Source of the DNA: an uncultured Pirellula sp.
Lineage (GTDB): Bacteria; Planctomycetota; Planctomycetia; Pirellulales; Pirellulaceae
NCBI GenBank assembly: GCA_903892355.1
Contig: CAITIE010000139.1
Coordinates: 1 to 61,063, forward strand
Reading direction: 5' to 3'
DNA length: 61,063 bases
Numbering within the stretch: the first letter of the stretch is position 1; every line of letters starts with the position of its first letter. The position numbers and the translations under genes are program-made. The notes below the pieces were generated by a model. That model was not told where the DNA came from and did no database searches. It saw only the letters and a list, made by a program, of their open reading frames with translations. Shown here one piece after another: positions 17,166-26,883 of the stretch.

Positions 17166-18182
17166 ATGACACGACCTTTCTGGCACCAATCTTTCTGTCG
17201 CCGATCGCTTTCGACCGGAACATTTTTGCGAAGCGCTCAGTCCATGGGACTCGCGTTGACTTTAGGATTGGCCTCGACCGTTTCCTATGCACAGCAGCCT
17301 GCGACGAACACCTCGCCTGCAACGGCGGTGAAGCCGGTTTCGGCGGAACAAGGCGCATTGGAAGCTGACGTGTTGAAGGCCAGCAAGCAATTGATGGATG
17401 CGTTCAACAACGGCAGCGTGGATGGCGTTCTGGGGGTATTTCTGCCAGATGGAGAATTGATCGACGATAGCGGAACGGTTCACTTGGGGCATGAAGAACT
17501 CAAGTCCTTGGTGACTCAGTTTTTTGCTGCTTACCCGGGTGCTAAGACCCAAGCCGAGATCGAATCGATTCGGGTTGTTGGCGGGCTGGCAATGGTCGAT
17601 GGTTCGCGAATCATCAGCGATAAGGAAGGAAAAGGATTGTCGGTGCTTCGCTTTGCTACCGTTTGGAAGAAAACCGACGCTGGTTACAAGTTGGCATCGC
17701 TTCGCGACGTGAGTGTTCCACTTCCGCCGACTCCACACGAGGCATTGGAAGCGATCAGTTGGATTGTAGGCCAATGGGTGAACGAAGGGACCGATGCCAA
17801 GGTCGATCTCAACTATCGTTGGGCGGAAGATGGCAATTTCATTGTCGGTGACATTTTGATCACCGCTGGGGACAAGGTGGTGATGAAGAGCTTCCAACGG
17901 ATTGCTTGGGATGCACACGAAGGAAAATTCCGATCGTGGACGTTTGATTCCGATGGGGGCTTCGGCGAAGGACTTTGGTATCCGACCGCAATTGGTTGGT
18001 CACTTACCTCAAAAGCGGTCGCTCCCGATGGATCTCGTGGAACTGCTACCGTAAGAATTCAATCTGATAGCAAGGATCGGTTCAATGTGATCGGAACGCA
18101 TCGCGTATCCGAGGGTAACGAAGAACCAGACTACAGCTACACCGTCGTTCGCCGTCCACCTGAATCTGGTACTAGCAAGTAA
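17166..18182 (+). CDS. Secreted SnoaL/NTF2-like protein
   Basis: A 338-residue exported protein. After a signal segment ending near VSYAQQ, residues of about 60-190 read as an NTF2/SnoaL-like (YybH/SgcJ type) domain: LMDAFNNGSVDGVLGVFLPDGELIDDSG, then a GHEELK helix and a strand-rich end. The second half (ISWIVGQWVNEG to the end) looks like a separate beta-rich domain of the kind that follows such modules in planctomycetes. The start at 17166 (MTRPFWHQS) is preferred over 17115. The next gene, for the Gly/Asn-rich protein, follows after 93 bp and may be cotranscribed. Function unknown. Confidence 0.7.
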   Translation: MTRPFWHQSFCRRSLSTGTFLRSAQSMGLALTLGLASTVSYAQQPATNTSPATAVKPVSAEQGALEADVLKASKQLMDAFNNGSVDGVLGVFLPDGELIDDSGTVHLGHEELKSLVTQFFAAYPGAKTQAEIESIRVVGGLAMVDGSRIISDKEGKGLSVLRFATVWKKTDAGYKLASLRDVSVPLPPTPHEALEAISWIVGQWVNEGTDAKVDLNYRWAEDGNFIVGDILITAGDKVVMKSFQRIAWDAHEGKFRSWTFDSDGGFGEGLWYPTAIGWSLTSKAVAPDGSRGTATVRIQSDSKDRFNVIGTHRVSEGNEEPDYSYTVVRRPPESGTSK

Positions 18183-18275
18183 GTCCAGTTTTGGGGTATC
18201 CCGTAACTTGTTCCTCCGTTTTTGTCCAAGGTTTCATTCCGGAATCACTACCGAACCTGAGAGCGAGCTGTCTTT

Positions 18276-20810
18276 ATGAAGATCACGTTTTTCCAATTAA
18301 ATTTGAGGCCGGTGGCACAAGCCGTTTTAGCAATTGGGATGCTAGGATTCCTCGCCCCCGTCGACTCGGCACTCGCGCAAGGTCGCGGTGGACGGGGAGG
18401 TGGAGGTGGTGGCATGGGAGGTGCGCGTCCTGCGGGAGGCGGCATGAGTGGAGCTAGGCCATCCATGGGTGGTGGTGGTATGGGAAGTGCTCGCCCAATG
18501 AACATGGGAGGCGGCATGCCATCTGCCCGACCAATGCCGCAAATGCCGCAGTCACGCCCATCCTTTGGCAACATGCCACAGTCGCGACCGGCTGGCCAAG
18601 GTAACTTTGGTGGGCTCGGAAACGGTGGCGGGATGAGTGGCGGACTGGGTGGCATGAACAGCCGCCCGATGCCTGGAAATCTCCAAAAACCTGCCACGGG
18701 TAATATCGGCTCGAATCGCCCATCCTTGGGTTTTGGTGCACCCAGCACCTTGCCGGGCTCTGTTGGGGGCTCGCTCGGCGGCTCACGACCATCGACCGGA
18801 AACATTTCAGCCAGACCGAATCCAGGAAATTTGGGAAACCTTTCTCCGAGCAACCGGCCAAACATTCAAATGCCAGGTTCGTTGCCCTCGACCAATCGGC
18901 CATCGTTGGGTGGAAATCAGTTGGGCGGAAACCAACCGACCACAAAGCCAGCGCCGCTGCCTGGCGGAAACCGACCGTCGCTGGGCGGTTTAAATCGTCC
19001 CAACACACTTCCTGGTAATATCGGTGGCGGGAATCTCGGTGGGAATAACATCGGCGGTGGAATCGGCACGACCAAGCCTGCTCCGGGACCTGGGTTGGGG
19101 AACGGATCGAACATCATTGGAAATCGGCCTGGTCAAGGTGGAGGGTTAAACCGCCCAGACTATCCAGGCGCTGGTGGTGGCCCATCCACCAAACCCAATC
19201 GTCCTACGATTGGCGGCAACCGTCCCGGTGGCAATGGCGGCGGGATCAATAACGGCATCAACAATGGGATCGGAAACAATAACAATTTGCCAGGTATCAC
19301 CAACCGTCCACCGTGGATTGGAGGGGGAAATGGTAACGGCAACAACATCATCAATAACAACACCAATAACAACATCAACCGACCAGGAGGTTGGAACCGT
19401 CCGGACTGGAACAACAACGGCGGCTGGAACAACAACGGCGGTTGGAACAACAACGGCAGCTGGAACAACGGCAACTGGGGAAATTTTGGTGGTGGCAATT
19501 GGGGAAACAACAACAATCGCCCCAATTGGAACAACGGCAATACCAACATCAACATCAACAACAACAACTGGACGAACAACAATTTCAACCGTCCATTCTG
19601 GGACCGCCCAGGCTACAACAACAATTGGGGCAACAACTGGGGCTTTAACGGTGGTTACAACAATTGGAACAACGGCTGGTACAACCACTGTGTCCATCCG
19701 CATTACCATGGTTGGTACAATGGATCTTGGAGCGGGTACTGGGGAAGTTCCTGGTATGCACCTGTCGCTTGGGGCGCGGTAGGCTGGGGATTGGGATCCC
19801 TCGCCAACAATTACTATGGTTCGGCGACGTATGTGAACCCTTACTATGTCGCGACTCCTGTCGCGACGGCATCTGTGGTTCCCTACGATTACTCGCAACC
19901 AGTTGTTGTCAACAACTACATTACTGCCGATGCTAACAGCGGCAGTCCATCCGCAAATGTGTCTTCCAACCCATCTGCGTATGCAAGTCCCAAGATCGAA
20001 GAGAGCTTCACCGATTTTGACGCTGGCCTGTCATCGTTTAAGACCGGAGACTATACGAGTGCGTTGAACTCGTTCAATGAAGCGTTGAAGAAGAACGGTG
20101 GTGATCCCGTCGTGCACGAGGTTCGAGCGTTGGATCTGTTCGCGATCGGCGATTATGCGAACGCGGCACCAGCCCTCAATTCGCTTCTCGCCGCGGCTCC
20201 TGGCATGGACTGGACCACGGTTAGCAGTCTCTACGGGAACGTTAACGATTACACTGCACAGCTTCGAAAACTCGAAGAGTACTGCAAAGCCAATCCGAAG
20301 AACCCCGCTTCCGCGTTTGTGCTGGCTTACCACTACTTGGTGATCGGCCAAAAGGAATCGGCAGTTCGTGCCTTGAAGGTTGTGGTTGAAAACCAGCCCA
20401 AGGACGTCACTGCTAAGCGAATGCTCGAAGCCCTGGATCCGAAGCCTCAAGAAACGGTGGCCGCGAAACCAGAATCCGAGGTGAAGGCAGCCCCTTCTCC
20501 AGAGGACCTGCTCTCGCCAAAACCAGAGACAGACTTGGTGGGGAAATGGACTGCATCTGCCGGAACCACGACCATCGAACTTTCAATCACCGAGGAATCG
20601 ACGTTTAGCTGGAAGGCGACCGAATCAGGCAAACCAACTGTCGAACTCGCAGGAGATTTCGGTACCAATGGCGATGGTATCCTGATGGAAACTACCGACA
20701 AAGGCTCCCTCGGGGGTACGGTGAAATCATTGGGTACTGACGAGTGGGTTTTGATCCCACCCGGAGCCAAAGATGAAAATGCAGGCTTGACGTTCAAGCG
20801 TGCCAAATAA
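18276..20810 (+). CDS. Gly/Asn-rich exported protein with TPR domain
   Basis: An 844-residue protein. A signal peptide ends near ALAQG. Residues of about 35-500 are low complexity: first Gly/Met/Arg/Pro (GARPSMGGGGMG-type repeats), then NRPSLGG-like repeats, then Asn/Gly/Trp repeats such as NNGGWNNNGGW, then a Trp/Tyr-rich stretch. Residues of about 560-700 form a TPR-like helical domain (SSFKTGDYTSALNSFNEALKKNGGDP). A C-terminal strand-rich domain (LVGKWTASAGTTTIELSI) ends the chain. The layout suggests a surface or extracellular assembly protein. It ends at a strong terminator. The opposite-strand open frames across the repeats are artefacts. Confidence 0.85.
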   Translation: MKITFFQLNLRPVAQAVLAIGMLGFLAPVDSALAQGRGGRGGGGGGMGGARPAGGGMSGARPSMGGGGMGSARPMNMGGGMPSARPMPQMPQSRPSFGNMPQSRPAGQGNFGGLGNGGGMSGGLGGMNSRPMPGNLQKPATGNIGSNRPSLGFGAPSTLPGSVGGSLGGSRPSTGNISARPNPGNLGNLSPSNRPNIQMPGSLPSTNRPSLGGNQLGGNQPTTKPAPLPGGNRPSLGGLNRPNTLPGNIGGGNLGGNNIGGGIGTTKPAPGPGLGNGSNIIGNRPGQGGGLNRPDYPGAGGGPSTKPNRPTIGGNRPGGNGGGINNGINNGIGNNNNLPGITNRPPWIGGGNGNGNNIINNNTNNNINRPGGWNRPDWNNNGGWNNNGGWNNNGSWNNGNWGNFGGGNWGNNNNRPNWNNGNTNININNNNWTNNNFNRPFWDRPGYNNNWGNNWGFNGGYNNWNNGWYNHCVHPHYHGWYNGSWSGYWGSSWYAPVAWGAVGWGLGSLANNYYGSATYVNPYYVATPVATASVVPYDYSQPVVVNNYITADANSGSPSANVSSNPSAYASPKIEESFTDFDAGLSSFKTGDYTSALNSFNEALKKNGGDPVVHEVRALDLFAIGDYANAAPALNSLLAAAPGMDWTTVSSLYGNVNDYTAQLRKLEEYCKANPKNPASAFVLAYHYLVIGQKESAVRALKVVVENQPKDVTAKRMLEALDPKPQETVAAKPESEVKAAPSPEDLLSPKPETDLVGKWTASAGTTTIELSITEESTFSWKATESGKPTVELAGDFGTNGDGILMETTDKGSLGGTVKSLGTDEWVLIPPGAKDENAGLTFKRAK

Positions 20811-20850
20811 GCAGCGACGTGCTGCCTTGGCAGTGGGACAACCATGCTCT

Positions 20851-20887
20851 AACGGCTGCAATGAATCGTTCATTGCAGCCGTTTTTC
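20851..20887 (+). terminator. Rho-independent terminator, convergent
   Basis: A perfect 15-bp stem (aacggctgcaatgaa / ttcattgcagccgtt), tcg loop, then T's. It lies between the TPR protein gene and the convergent queC; the A's on the left arm may let it work in both directions. Confidence 0.95.
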
Positions 20888-20895
20888 ATTACTAC

Positions 20896-21624
20896 TCACG
20901 CCCCCAAAGCCGGGTCCACCAATCCGTTTTGCTCGAATCCTCGTTGGCGTAACAAACAGGAATCGCAATGCCGACATGGACGTCCAAATGAGTCTGGGTC
21001 ATAACACGACAGTGTTTTGGAGTAATCCACACCGAGGGCTAGTCCCTTCCGAATAATCTCCGCCTTGGTCCATGTGATCAAGGGTGCGTGAATGACGAGT
21101 CGATTTCCTTGCACTCCAGCTTTGGTCGCTAGATTTGCCATCGCCTCAAAAGCCCTTATGAATTCAGGTCGGCAGTCCGGATACCCGCTATAGTCCAACG
21201 CGTTCACGCCGACGTAAATGTCGAGTGCTCCTAACACCTCTGCCCACGCAAGCGCGTACGATAGAAACACGGTATTGCGAGCTGGAACATACGTCAGCGG
21301 AATCTCGGCTCCAATGTCGTCGACGCAATCGTGCTTGGGCACATCGAGTTGGTGGTCGGTAAGGGCGCTTCCGCCGAATCCGCCAAGATCCAAATCGACG
21401 ATCACGTGCTTGCGAACATCGCTTGACTCCGCAATCCACTGTGCTCGCTCAAGTTCGATCGCATGCCTTTGCCCGTACCGGAAACTCAGGGCATAAGGTA
21501 CAAAGCCTTCGGATTTACAAATCGCCAAACACGTCGCCGAGTCGAGTCCGCCGCTTAATAACACGACCGCACGTTTCTCGGCCAGCGGCTCTGCACCCGA
21601 TGAATTTACTGAAGAATTACTCAT
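20896..21624 (-). CDS. queC: 7-cyano-7-deazaguanine synthase QueC
   Basis: QueC converts 7-carboxy-7-deazaguanine to preQ0 with ATP and ammonia, in queuosine synthesis. The 242-residue product has the PP-loop SGGLDSATC (from about 24), the conserved [14 protein letters not shown] and [35 protein letters not shown], and a zinc site of four cysteines (about 207, 217, 220 and 223, with CRHCDSC). The start at 21624 (MSNSS) is chosen because the longer frame would run into the divergent ABC gene. No other queuosine genes are in the window. Confidence 0.97.
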   Translation of the reverse strand: MSNSSVNSSGAEPLAEKRAVVLLSGGLDSATCLAICKSEGFVPYALSFRYGQRHAIELERAQWIAESSDVRKHVIVDLDLGGFGGSALTDHQLDVPKHDCVDDIGAEIPLTYVPARNTVFLSYALAWAEVLGALDIYVGVNALDYSGYPDCRPEFIRAFEAMANLATKAGVQGNRLVIHAPLITWTKAEIIRKGLALGVDYSKTLSCYDPDSFGRPCRHCDSCLLRQRGFEQNGLVDPALGA

Positions 21625-21710
21625 AGGAATCTGAGGCCTCTGGGGCCGCCGATCGGAAGAGGGTTCATTGGGGGACGTCAAAATTGCGGAAGAGTCTATA
21701 ATGCGAGCCC

Positions 21711-22712
21711 ATGGCAATCATCACTATCGATCAACTGACCAAATCGTACCGCGTCTACCAGAAGAAAGAAGGGCTTCGAGAAGCTGTCCGAGGCCTCGTA
21801 AGCCGAGAATATAAGACCGTTGAGGCTGTCCGTGGGATATCCTTGCGAGTCGAACCGGGTGAGTTCATCGCCTTTTTGGGTCCGAACGGAGCTGGTAAAA
21901 CGACCACGCTGAAATTGCTCTCCGGCGTGATTTATCCCACCAGTGGCACCGCCACGGTTATGGGCTTTGTACCTTGGAAGCGGGATTTGGAATACCGTCG
22001 ACGATTCTCGCTGGTCATGGGACAGAAGAATCAACTTTGGTGGGACCTACCTGCCCAGGAGTCGTTTCGCCTGCACCAACAGATCTATTGCATATCTCCA
22101 TCGGATTACCAGCGAACTCTCGACGAACTGACATCGCTCCTCGATGTCCGCAGCCTTCTCGGACGGCCTGTTCGAGAACTCTCGCTCGGCGAGCGGATGA
22201 AGATGGAACTGATCGCAGCCCTGCTTCACTCTCCGGAAGTCCTGTTTCTCGATGAGCCAACTATTGGATTGGATGTTATCGCGCAGCGAAACATCCAGCA
22301 ATTTCTCAAGCATTATCAGATGGAGCGAAAAATCACCATCCTGCTGACCAGTCACTACATGAAGGATGTGTCAGCGCTCTGCCAACGCGTGGTCGTCGTC
22401 GCACAAGGACTCGTGCAATACGATGGGTCGCTTAGCGGCATCGTCGATGGCTTTTCTGGCCAAAAACTCATCAACCTGCAATTGGCAGACGGGCAGTCCG
22501 AATCCGGTTTAGATCGCTTTGGCGAAATATTGAAGATCGATATGCCTCGGGTTACCTTTCGATGTCCTAAACCAATGGTTTCGCAGGTGCTTGCGGAGAT
22601 CTTAAACACCTACCAAGTTGACGACATAGCCGTGGAGGATCCTCCGCTTGAGGAAGTAATCGCCAACCTGTTTCACTCCGTCTCGGGATCCACAGGTTCA
22701 GCTTCTTCATGA
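21711..22712 (+). CDS. ABC-2 transporter ATP-binding protein
   Basis: The ATPase of an ABC-2 type exporter, 333 residues. Walker A is GPNGAGKT (near 62-69), the Q loop lies in [14 protein letters not shown], the signature in [13 protein letters not shown], Walker B in [12 protein letters not shown], and the H loop in LLTSHYM. The C-terminal 90 residues form an accessory domain. Its stop overlaps the permease start as ATGA (22709-22712), so the two are coupled. The N-terminus with its EAVRGL segment matches the subfamily paired with DUF990-type permeases. The substrate is unknown. Confidence 0.95.
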   Translation: MAIITIDQLTKSYRVYQKKEGLREAVRGLVSREYKTVEAVRGISLRVEPGEFIAFLGPNGAGKTTTLKLLSGVIYPTSGTATVMGFVPWKRDLEYRRRFSLVMGQKNQLWWDLPAQESFRLHQQIYCISPSDYQRTLDELTSLLDVRSLLGRPVRELSLGERMKMELIAALLHSPEVLFLDEPTIGLDVIAQRNIQQFLKHYQMERKITILLTSHYMKDVSALCQRVVVVAQGLVQYDGSLSGIVDGFSGQKLINLQLADGQSESGLDRFGEILKIDMPRVTFRCPKPMVSQVLAEILNTYQVDDIAVEDPPLEEVIANLFHSVSGSTGSASS

Positions 22713-23554
22713 CCGATAAAATCTCACATGAAATCCGCACCCGGTGGATGATCACGAAAACAGCTTTAGCGGAACGCCTCGCTTACCGCGGTGACTTTGC
22801 GCTCGGAACGTTGATGAGGTTCCTCCCAATCATCACGCAGATATTTCTGTGGTGGGCCGTGTTTCAATCGTTGTCCCCATCCGACCCAGAGAGCGCCCGG
22901 ATTTCCGGTTACTCCTTCCAGGACATGGTCGCGTACTATCTCCTCACCATGCTTGGCCGTGCCTTTTCCAGCATGCCCGGACTCTCATCGAGCATAGCCA
23001 AAACCATACGCGACGGAGAAATCAAACGGTATCTGGTCCAACCGATCGAATTGCTCTCATTCCTTTTCTGGTCGCGTGTTGCTCATAAAATCGCCTATTA
23101 CATGGTGGCAATCGTTCCCTTCGCAATCGTGTTTTTTCTGTGTCGAGATTACTTCACGACACCATGGCTCGACGTAGGAACATTTACCTGCTTTATGATT
23201 TCCTTGCTACTTAGCTTCTGCCTTGGCTTTTACCTCGAGTCCTGCTTAGGGCTGATCGGCTTTTGGATGCTCGAGGTATCCTCGCTCCTTTTCGTGTACA
23301 TGCTGATGCAGTTTTTCCTCTCAGGACACATGTTCCCATTGGATCTACTACCCGAACCGTTTAGCACCATCGTCGGATTCCTTCCGATCAAATACCTTGC
23401 CTATTTCCCAGCTGCTGTATTCCTCGGAAAAGTAACCGGGGCCGCATTGGTCATTGACATGGTGATGCTGGTGGTTTGGACTGCTGTTTTTTACGTGGCA
23501 GCGCGGATCATGTATCGACGTGGCTTAGAGCGTTACAGTGGTTTTGGTGGCTGA
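22709..23554 (+). CDS. ABC-2 transporter permease (DUF990-like)
   Basis: The membrane partner of the upstream ATPase, 281 residues with about six hydrophobic helices. It opens with RTRWMITKTALAERLAYRGDFALGTLMRFLPIITQIFLW-type sequence seen in ABC-2 permeases, followed by FQDMVAYYLLTMLGR and the conserved GEIKRYLVQPI segment before the third helix. It is translationally coupled to the ATPase. Its last 22 bases overlap the convergent gene on the minus strand. Transport direction and cargo are not known. Confidence 0.9.
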   Translation: MTDKISHEIRTRWMITKTALAERLAYRGDFALGTLMRFLPIITQIFLWWAVFQSLSPSDPESARISGYSFQDMVAYYLLTMLGRAFSSMPGLSSSIAKTIRDGEIKRYLVQPIELLSFLFWSRVAHKIAYYMVAIVPFAIVFFLCRDYFTTPWLDVGTFTCFMISLLLSFCLGFYLESCLGLIGFWMLEVSSLLFVYMLMQFFLSGHMFPLDLLPEPFSTIVGFLPIKYLAYFPAAVFLGKVTGAALVIDMVMLVVWTAVFYVAARIMYRRGLERYSGFGG

Positions 23555-24846
23555 CGACTACGCAAATGCGATTGCCAGTAATGAACCGTCTTTGCCACCG
23601 AGGTGATCACGTTCTTGATTTCTTTTTCGACTCGAAAATCAGGGCCGGCGGGCAAAAACAACTTGGCACCTTCTCGCCTTACGATCACATTCTCCACAAG
23701 GATGGCTCGCAACAGCCAAGCTGCCATAGCATCCGACTCGCATTGAACACCAACCCAGCCAATCGAATCACTTTCGAAGGTTTCCAAACCGCTGGCCAGC
23801 CGAATACCACGACGCAATTCCGCGACAACGTTGCGATATCCTTCTGGGGATTGTCTGATCCTTTCGACATCCACCGATTCCAGGAGCTTGCCCCGATGGG
23901 GTGGTCCACCTGCCATGGCTAGATCACAGAACGATGTCCATAACTGATCCCAAGGAACGTTGCCCTCGGAATCACGATACAGCGAAGCGCTCCCCATCGA
24001 GTTCGGGGAGACCGACTCCTCAGCCCCTGAATACTCCGATGGAAGTTGTAGATTGAGGCGTCGTTGTAATTCCGCAAGCCTCTTCCATTCGAGATCGAGA
24101 CAATCATCGCTGGGCTGGGTCCGCGGGAATGGCCGCCCACGCGTTGCGTTCAAAAACCCCTCAATGATCCAATTGGCCAGGATTCCAGGATCGAGCCAGT
24201 CCGAGAGGTTTGATGCATCACTCGCTCCCCCCCCACTCCAGCGCGCTCGATTTTCAGTCGTATTCGATCGCCATGGAAGCCGTATCTCTCCACCGGTCGC
24301 TTCGCCTTCATCCGGATTTCTAACCGTGGACTCGAGGGTCACAAGATCGCCTCCAACGCGAAACCGAACCCGTCGCCCTTGGGCGCGATTGGCCCAAAAC
24401 ACGGATGCTACGAGCAATTCCACCTCGCGCTCGCACAGCGAACCGATAGGGTCCAGAACGATGCGTGGAACAGTGCTGGGGCTTTTCGTTACCGACAACC
24501 ACTCGCCGATGGTCGAGGATGTGATTGGATCACCGACAAATAATTGCGAATTGATTGGCAGACCAGCAAACCACGCCGCGCTGCGCACTTCCCACGGAGC
24601 AACGGGATGCACTCCTAGCGGCATCACAACAATGCGATTCTCTTGGAACCGCTGCATTCTTTCGAAACAAGCAAAGAGATCAGGATACGATGACTCGGGT
24701 GCGATATCAAACGCGATCGCCGATCCAATCGCAATCTCACAGCCGATCCGATCGCGAACCCTTGCGACGGCGGATCGAATGCAACCCTCTGCGACGGGAA
24801 TCGGAAAGCCGGTATCCATGAGAACGAGAACATCGTGAGTATCCAT
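23533..24846 (-). CDS. Hypothetical protein, possible CbiX-like N-terminus
   Basis: Not confidently recognised. The 437-residue product starts with VLVLMDTGFPIPVAEG, then an alpha/beta stretch ending VVMPLGVHPVAPWEV, which faintly recalls the sirohydrochlorin chelatase (CbiX) fold but lacks its usual catalytic His. The middle is variable. The last 80 residues (AAWLLRAILVENVIVRREGAK through EKEIKNVITSVAKTVHYWQSH) look strongly patterned and are probably a conserved domain. The start at 24846 follows the stop of the DUF2891 gene by 26 bp, suggesting an operon. The 3' end overlaps the ABC permease gene by 22 bp. Confidence 0.6.
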   Translation of the reverse strand: MDTHDVLVLMDTGFPIPVAEGCIRSAVARVRDRIGCEIAIGSAIAFDIAPESSYPDLFACFERMQRFQENRIVVMPLGVHPVAPWEVRSAAWFAGLPINSQLFVGDPITSSTIGEWLSVTKSPSTVPRIVLDPIGSLCEREVELLVASVFWANRAQGRRVRFRVGGDLVTLESTVRNPDEGEATGGEIRLPWRSNTTENRARWSGGGASDASNLSDWLDPGILANWIIEGFLNATRGRPFPRTQPSDDCLDLEWKRLAELQRRLNLQLPSEYSGAEESVSPNSMGSASLYRDSEGNVPWDQLWTSFCDLAMAGGPPHRGKLLESVDVERIRQSPEGYRNVVAELRRGIRLASGLETFESDSIGWVGVQCESDAMAAWLLRAILVENVIVRREGAKLFLPAGPDFRVEKEIKNVITSVAKTVHYWQSHLRSRQPPKPL

Positions 24847-24872
24847 GACGAGCGAGCTCACAATCGATCCGA

Positions 24873-26102
24873 TCAGCGACTGGCGCCAGCACGAGTGACA
24901 CCAACACGAGTGATCGTGTAAACCGCAAACGTCCCTAGCCAATGCTCTCCTTCGTAATGTCCGCTAAAGACATATCCCAAGCCGGCCTGTTCATGGCGAC
25001 TCGCTGAATCTAAAAAGAGGGGCCGGATGCTTGAGTTCTCCGGAAGCGCCGTGGCAATTCCATTGAGGCACCAGGCTCTCGATAAGTTCAATCCTGCCAA
25101 ATGCACTAGTTTTCCATCAGTTACGTCCGAGACAACCACCGGTGTCAAAAGGTCCCGATGGGAATTCGCGTCGGTGAACGGCAGGAACTTTTTCAACCAG
25201 GCATCAAAGGCTTCGCGGGACAAGATACGGCGCATCAAGTCGGCTTCGTTCAGGCACGCGGAGAAAAAATCCTCGCCCGAAGGCTCGTACTGGGACGCGT
25301 ACCCTATGTCGTCACCGTAAAACTGGAGCGACCTCTCTCGAACCGCTTTCGATAATGCTTCATTTTTCACAACCAACGCGTAATCCAAAATCTGACCCAA
25401 TGCGAATGCCGTATCTGGATGCACCCCAGTCCTGATGGGCTTTGTCAACCGTGGAAGGTATCCGACCGTCAACGCAACAATCTTTTCTTCGAGGGGAAGT
25501 ATGTTTGCCCGCCATCGCTTGGCATCCCCATCATCCCATTCGTGGAGTTCCGCTGCTAATCGCAGCAGCCACGCCCAACCGTACATTCGCTCGAAGGATT
25601 TGTTCTCCTTTTGTTCGAAGTACGCGACCTCAGCCGCAATATTCTCCGGTGTGAGACTTTGATCCATCGCCGAACGGGATTCCCGCGCCAGCCCATGCTC
25701 GGGATTGGATTTGAGCAAACGCACCAGCATCCAATGACCGTGGACACTGCTGTGCCAATCGAAGCAACCATAAAAGGCTGGATGCAATGCCTTTGGACTC
25801 TTCACATCCTCCGACCCCGCAAGCACATTCGATGGCTTGTTAGGGTATTCGCGCTGCAGCCCGCTCAATGCCAATCCTGAGAACTTTTCAGCTTGTTCAT
25901 CGGTAATAACACTGCTGGCAGCACTGGTATTTAACTCTTGAGTGGCTGGGGCCTTGCATCCACTAGCCAACGCATCGCCGGCGGTAGACCCAATGAAACT
26001 TCCGAAAACCCAAAAAACGAGGGATCCTAAAACCAACGTTCGACCCACTTGGCATATCCCCCACTTTTTTGCGCTGCCAACCAACAAACGGATTCGAGGC
26101 AT
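24873..26102 (-). CDS. DUF2891 family exported protein
   Basis: A 409-residue member of the DUF2891 family. After a hydrophobic export signal (about 18-45) and a cysteine that could serve as a lipoprotein anchor (ASGC), the chain shows family features: HPAFYGCFDWHSSVHGHWMLVRLL near 106-129, GVHPDTAFALGQ, and YEGEHWLGTFAVY near the end. The all-helical pattern resembles an alpha/alpha toroid, seen in glycan-active enzymes, but no activity is established. It is first of a two-gene leftward unit with the unknown protein ending at 23533. Confidence 0.85.
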   Translation of the reverse strand: MPRIRLLVGSAKKWGICQVGRTLVLGSLVFWVFGSFIGSTAGDALASGCKAPATQELNTSAASSVITDEQAEKFSGLALSGLQREYPNKPSNVLAGSEDVKSPKALHPAFYGCFDWHSSVHGHWMLVRLLKSNPEHGLARESRSAMDQSLTPENIAAEVAYFEQKENKSFERMYGWAWLLRLAAELHEWDDGDAKRWRANILPLEEKIVALTVGYLPRLTKPIRTGVHPDTAFALGQILDYALVVKNEALSKAVRERSLQFYGDDIGYASQYEPSGEDFFSACLNEADLMRRILSREAFDAWLKKFLPFTDANSHRDLLTPVVVSDVTDGKLVHLAGLNLSRAWCLNGIATALPENSSIRPLFLDSASRHEQAGLGYVFSGHYEGEHWLGTFAVYTITRVGVTRAGASR

Positions 26103-26280
26103 AGGTTCCTAGGAATGCGATCCGGAACCGATGCCCACCTAGGTGCCAAGCCTCGGCCACCATCGAACTTGATTGTATCTCGGAGTTCCCGCAAGTAATA
26201 CCCAAAGATCGTTATCGATCGGATGGATTGCAACGGTCAAATCGGCGGAAAAATTCCGTTAAAGCCGTGAATATCAGCAA

Positions 26281-26583
26281 ATGAAATGCAAGCGCGCATT
26301 TGTAGCCTACCTTTCTCTTGGCGTCTGGATAGACGCAGTATTTCTGGTCACGGTGTCAGGAGTTTGTCAAATGCCCCTTAATTGGCAACAACGAAGGCAA
26401 GAAGAGTCGTATCTGGGTCAACTAGAGCAAATTCTGGTGAATCGCCTCCGACAAACCGAAGAGGATCGGGATCTGAAATCCTCTGCGGCCTTGCTCCGAG
26501 GCGAAGATCTCTCGGAGTTCTCACGAGACATCAACGAAGAGCTTGTCCGAATCGAACAGTTGGTAGAAGATTTCGATAAATAA
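26281..26583 (+). CDS. Small hypothetical exported protein
   Basis: Not recognised. The 100-residue product has a hydrophobic N-terminus (AYLSLGVWIDAVFLVTVSGVC) that could be a signal or anchor, then a charged helical part rich in Glu, Gln and Arg likely to form a coiled coil (QRRQEESYLGQLEQILVNRLRQ). No clear ribosome binding site is seen. It is flanked by two non-coding gaps. It may be real given its sensible composition, but evidence is thin. Confidence 0.45.
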   Translation: MKCKRAFVAYLSLGVWIDAVFLVTVSGVCQMPLNWQQRRQEESYLGQLEQILVNRLRQTEEDRDLKSSAALLRGEDLSEFSRDINEELVRIEQLVEDFDK

Positions 26584-26883
26584 TTGCCCCGGGGATAGGC
26601 AACGCTCTCATCCATTCTGGCGGCGGTATGGGTCACGTATCTCCCTAGACGTCGTCGGCACAGGTCACCGTCCACTCGGTACCCCCAAGTCTTACATCTC
26701 ACTCCGGTCGGTCACAAACACGTCTATGGGTCGGTTCCTAGCTGCAATCACCTCCGTGACGATCGAGTGTCTTCAAAATCAGAAACCGCTTAGCTTCTGA
26801 TCCCCAACTCTCCTACTCGCTATCGTCTCCCAATTCTGAGATAATGCGACTGCTGCTTGCATTCGTCTCCTTAGGTATCAACA
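26584..26883. other. Intergenic region, no gene seen
   Basis: 300 bp before the PhzF-family gene. No convincing open frame, repeat or terminator was seen. A short frame from 26844 overlaps the PhzF start and looks spurious. Confidence 0.5.

Noticed and set aside
19146-19898. Leftward Val/Ile/Pro-rich proteins and a Thr-rich frame
   Set aside because: These are shadows of the Asn/Gly repeats in the TPR protein gene.
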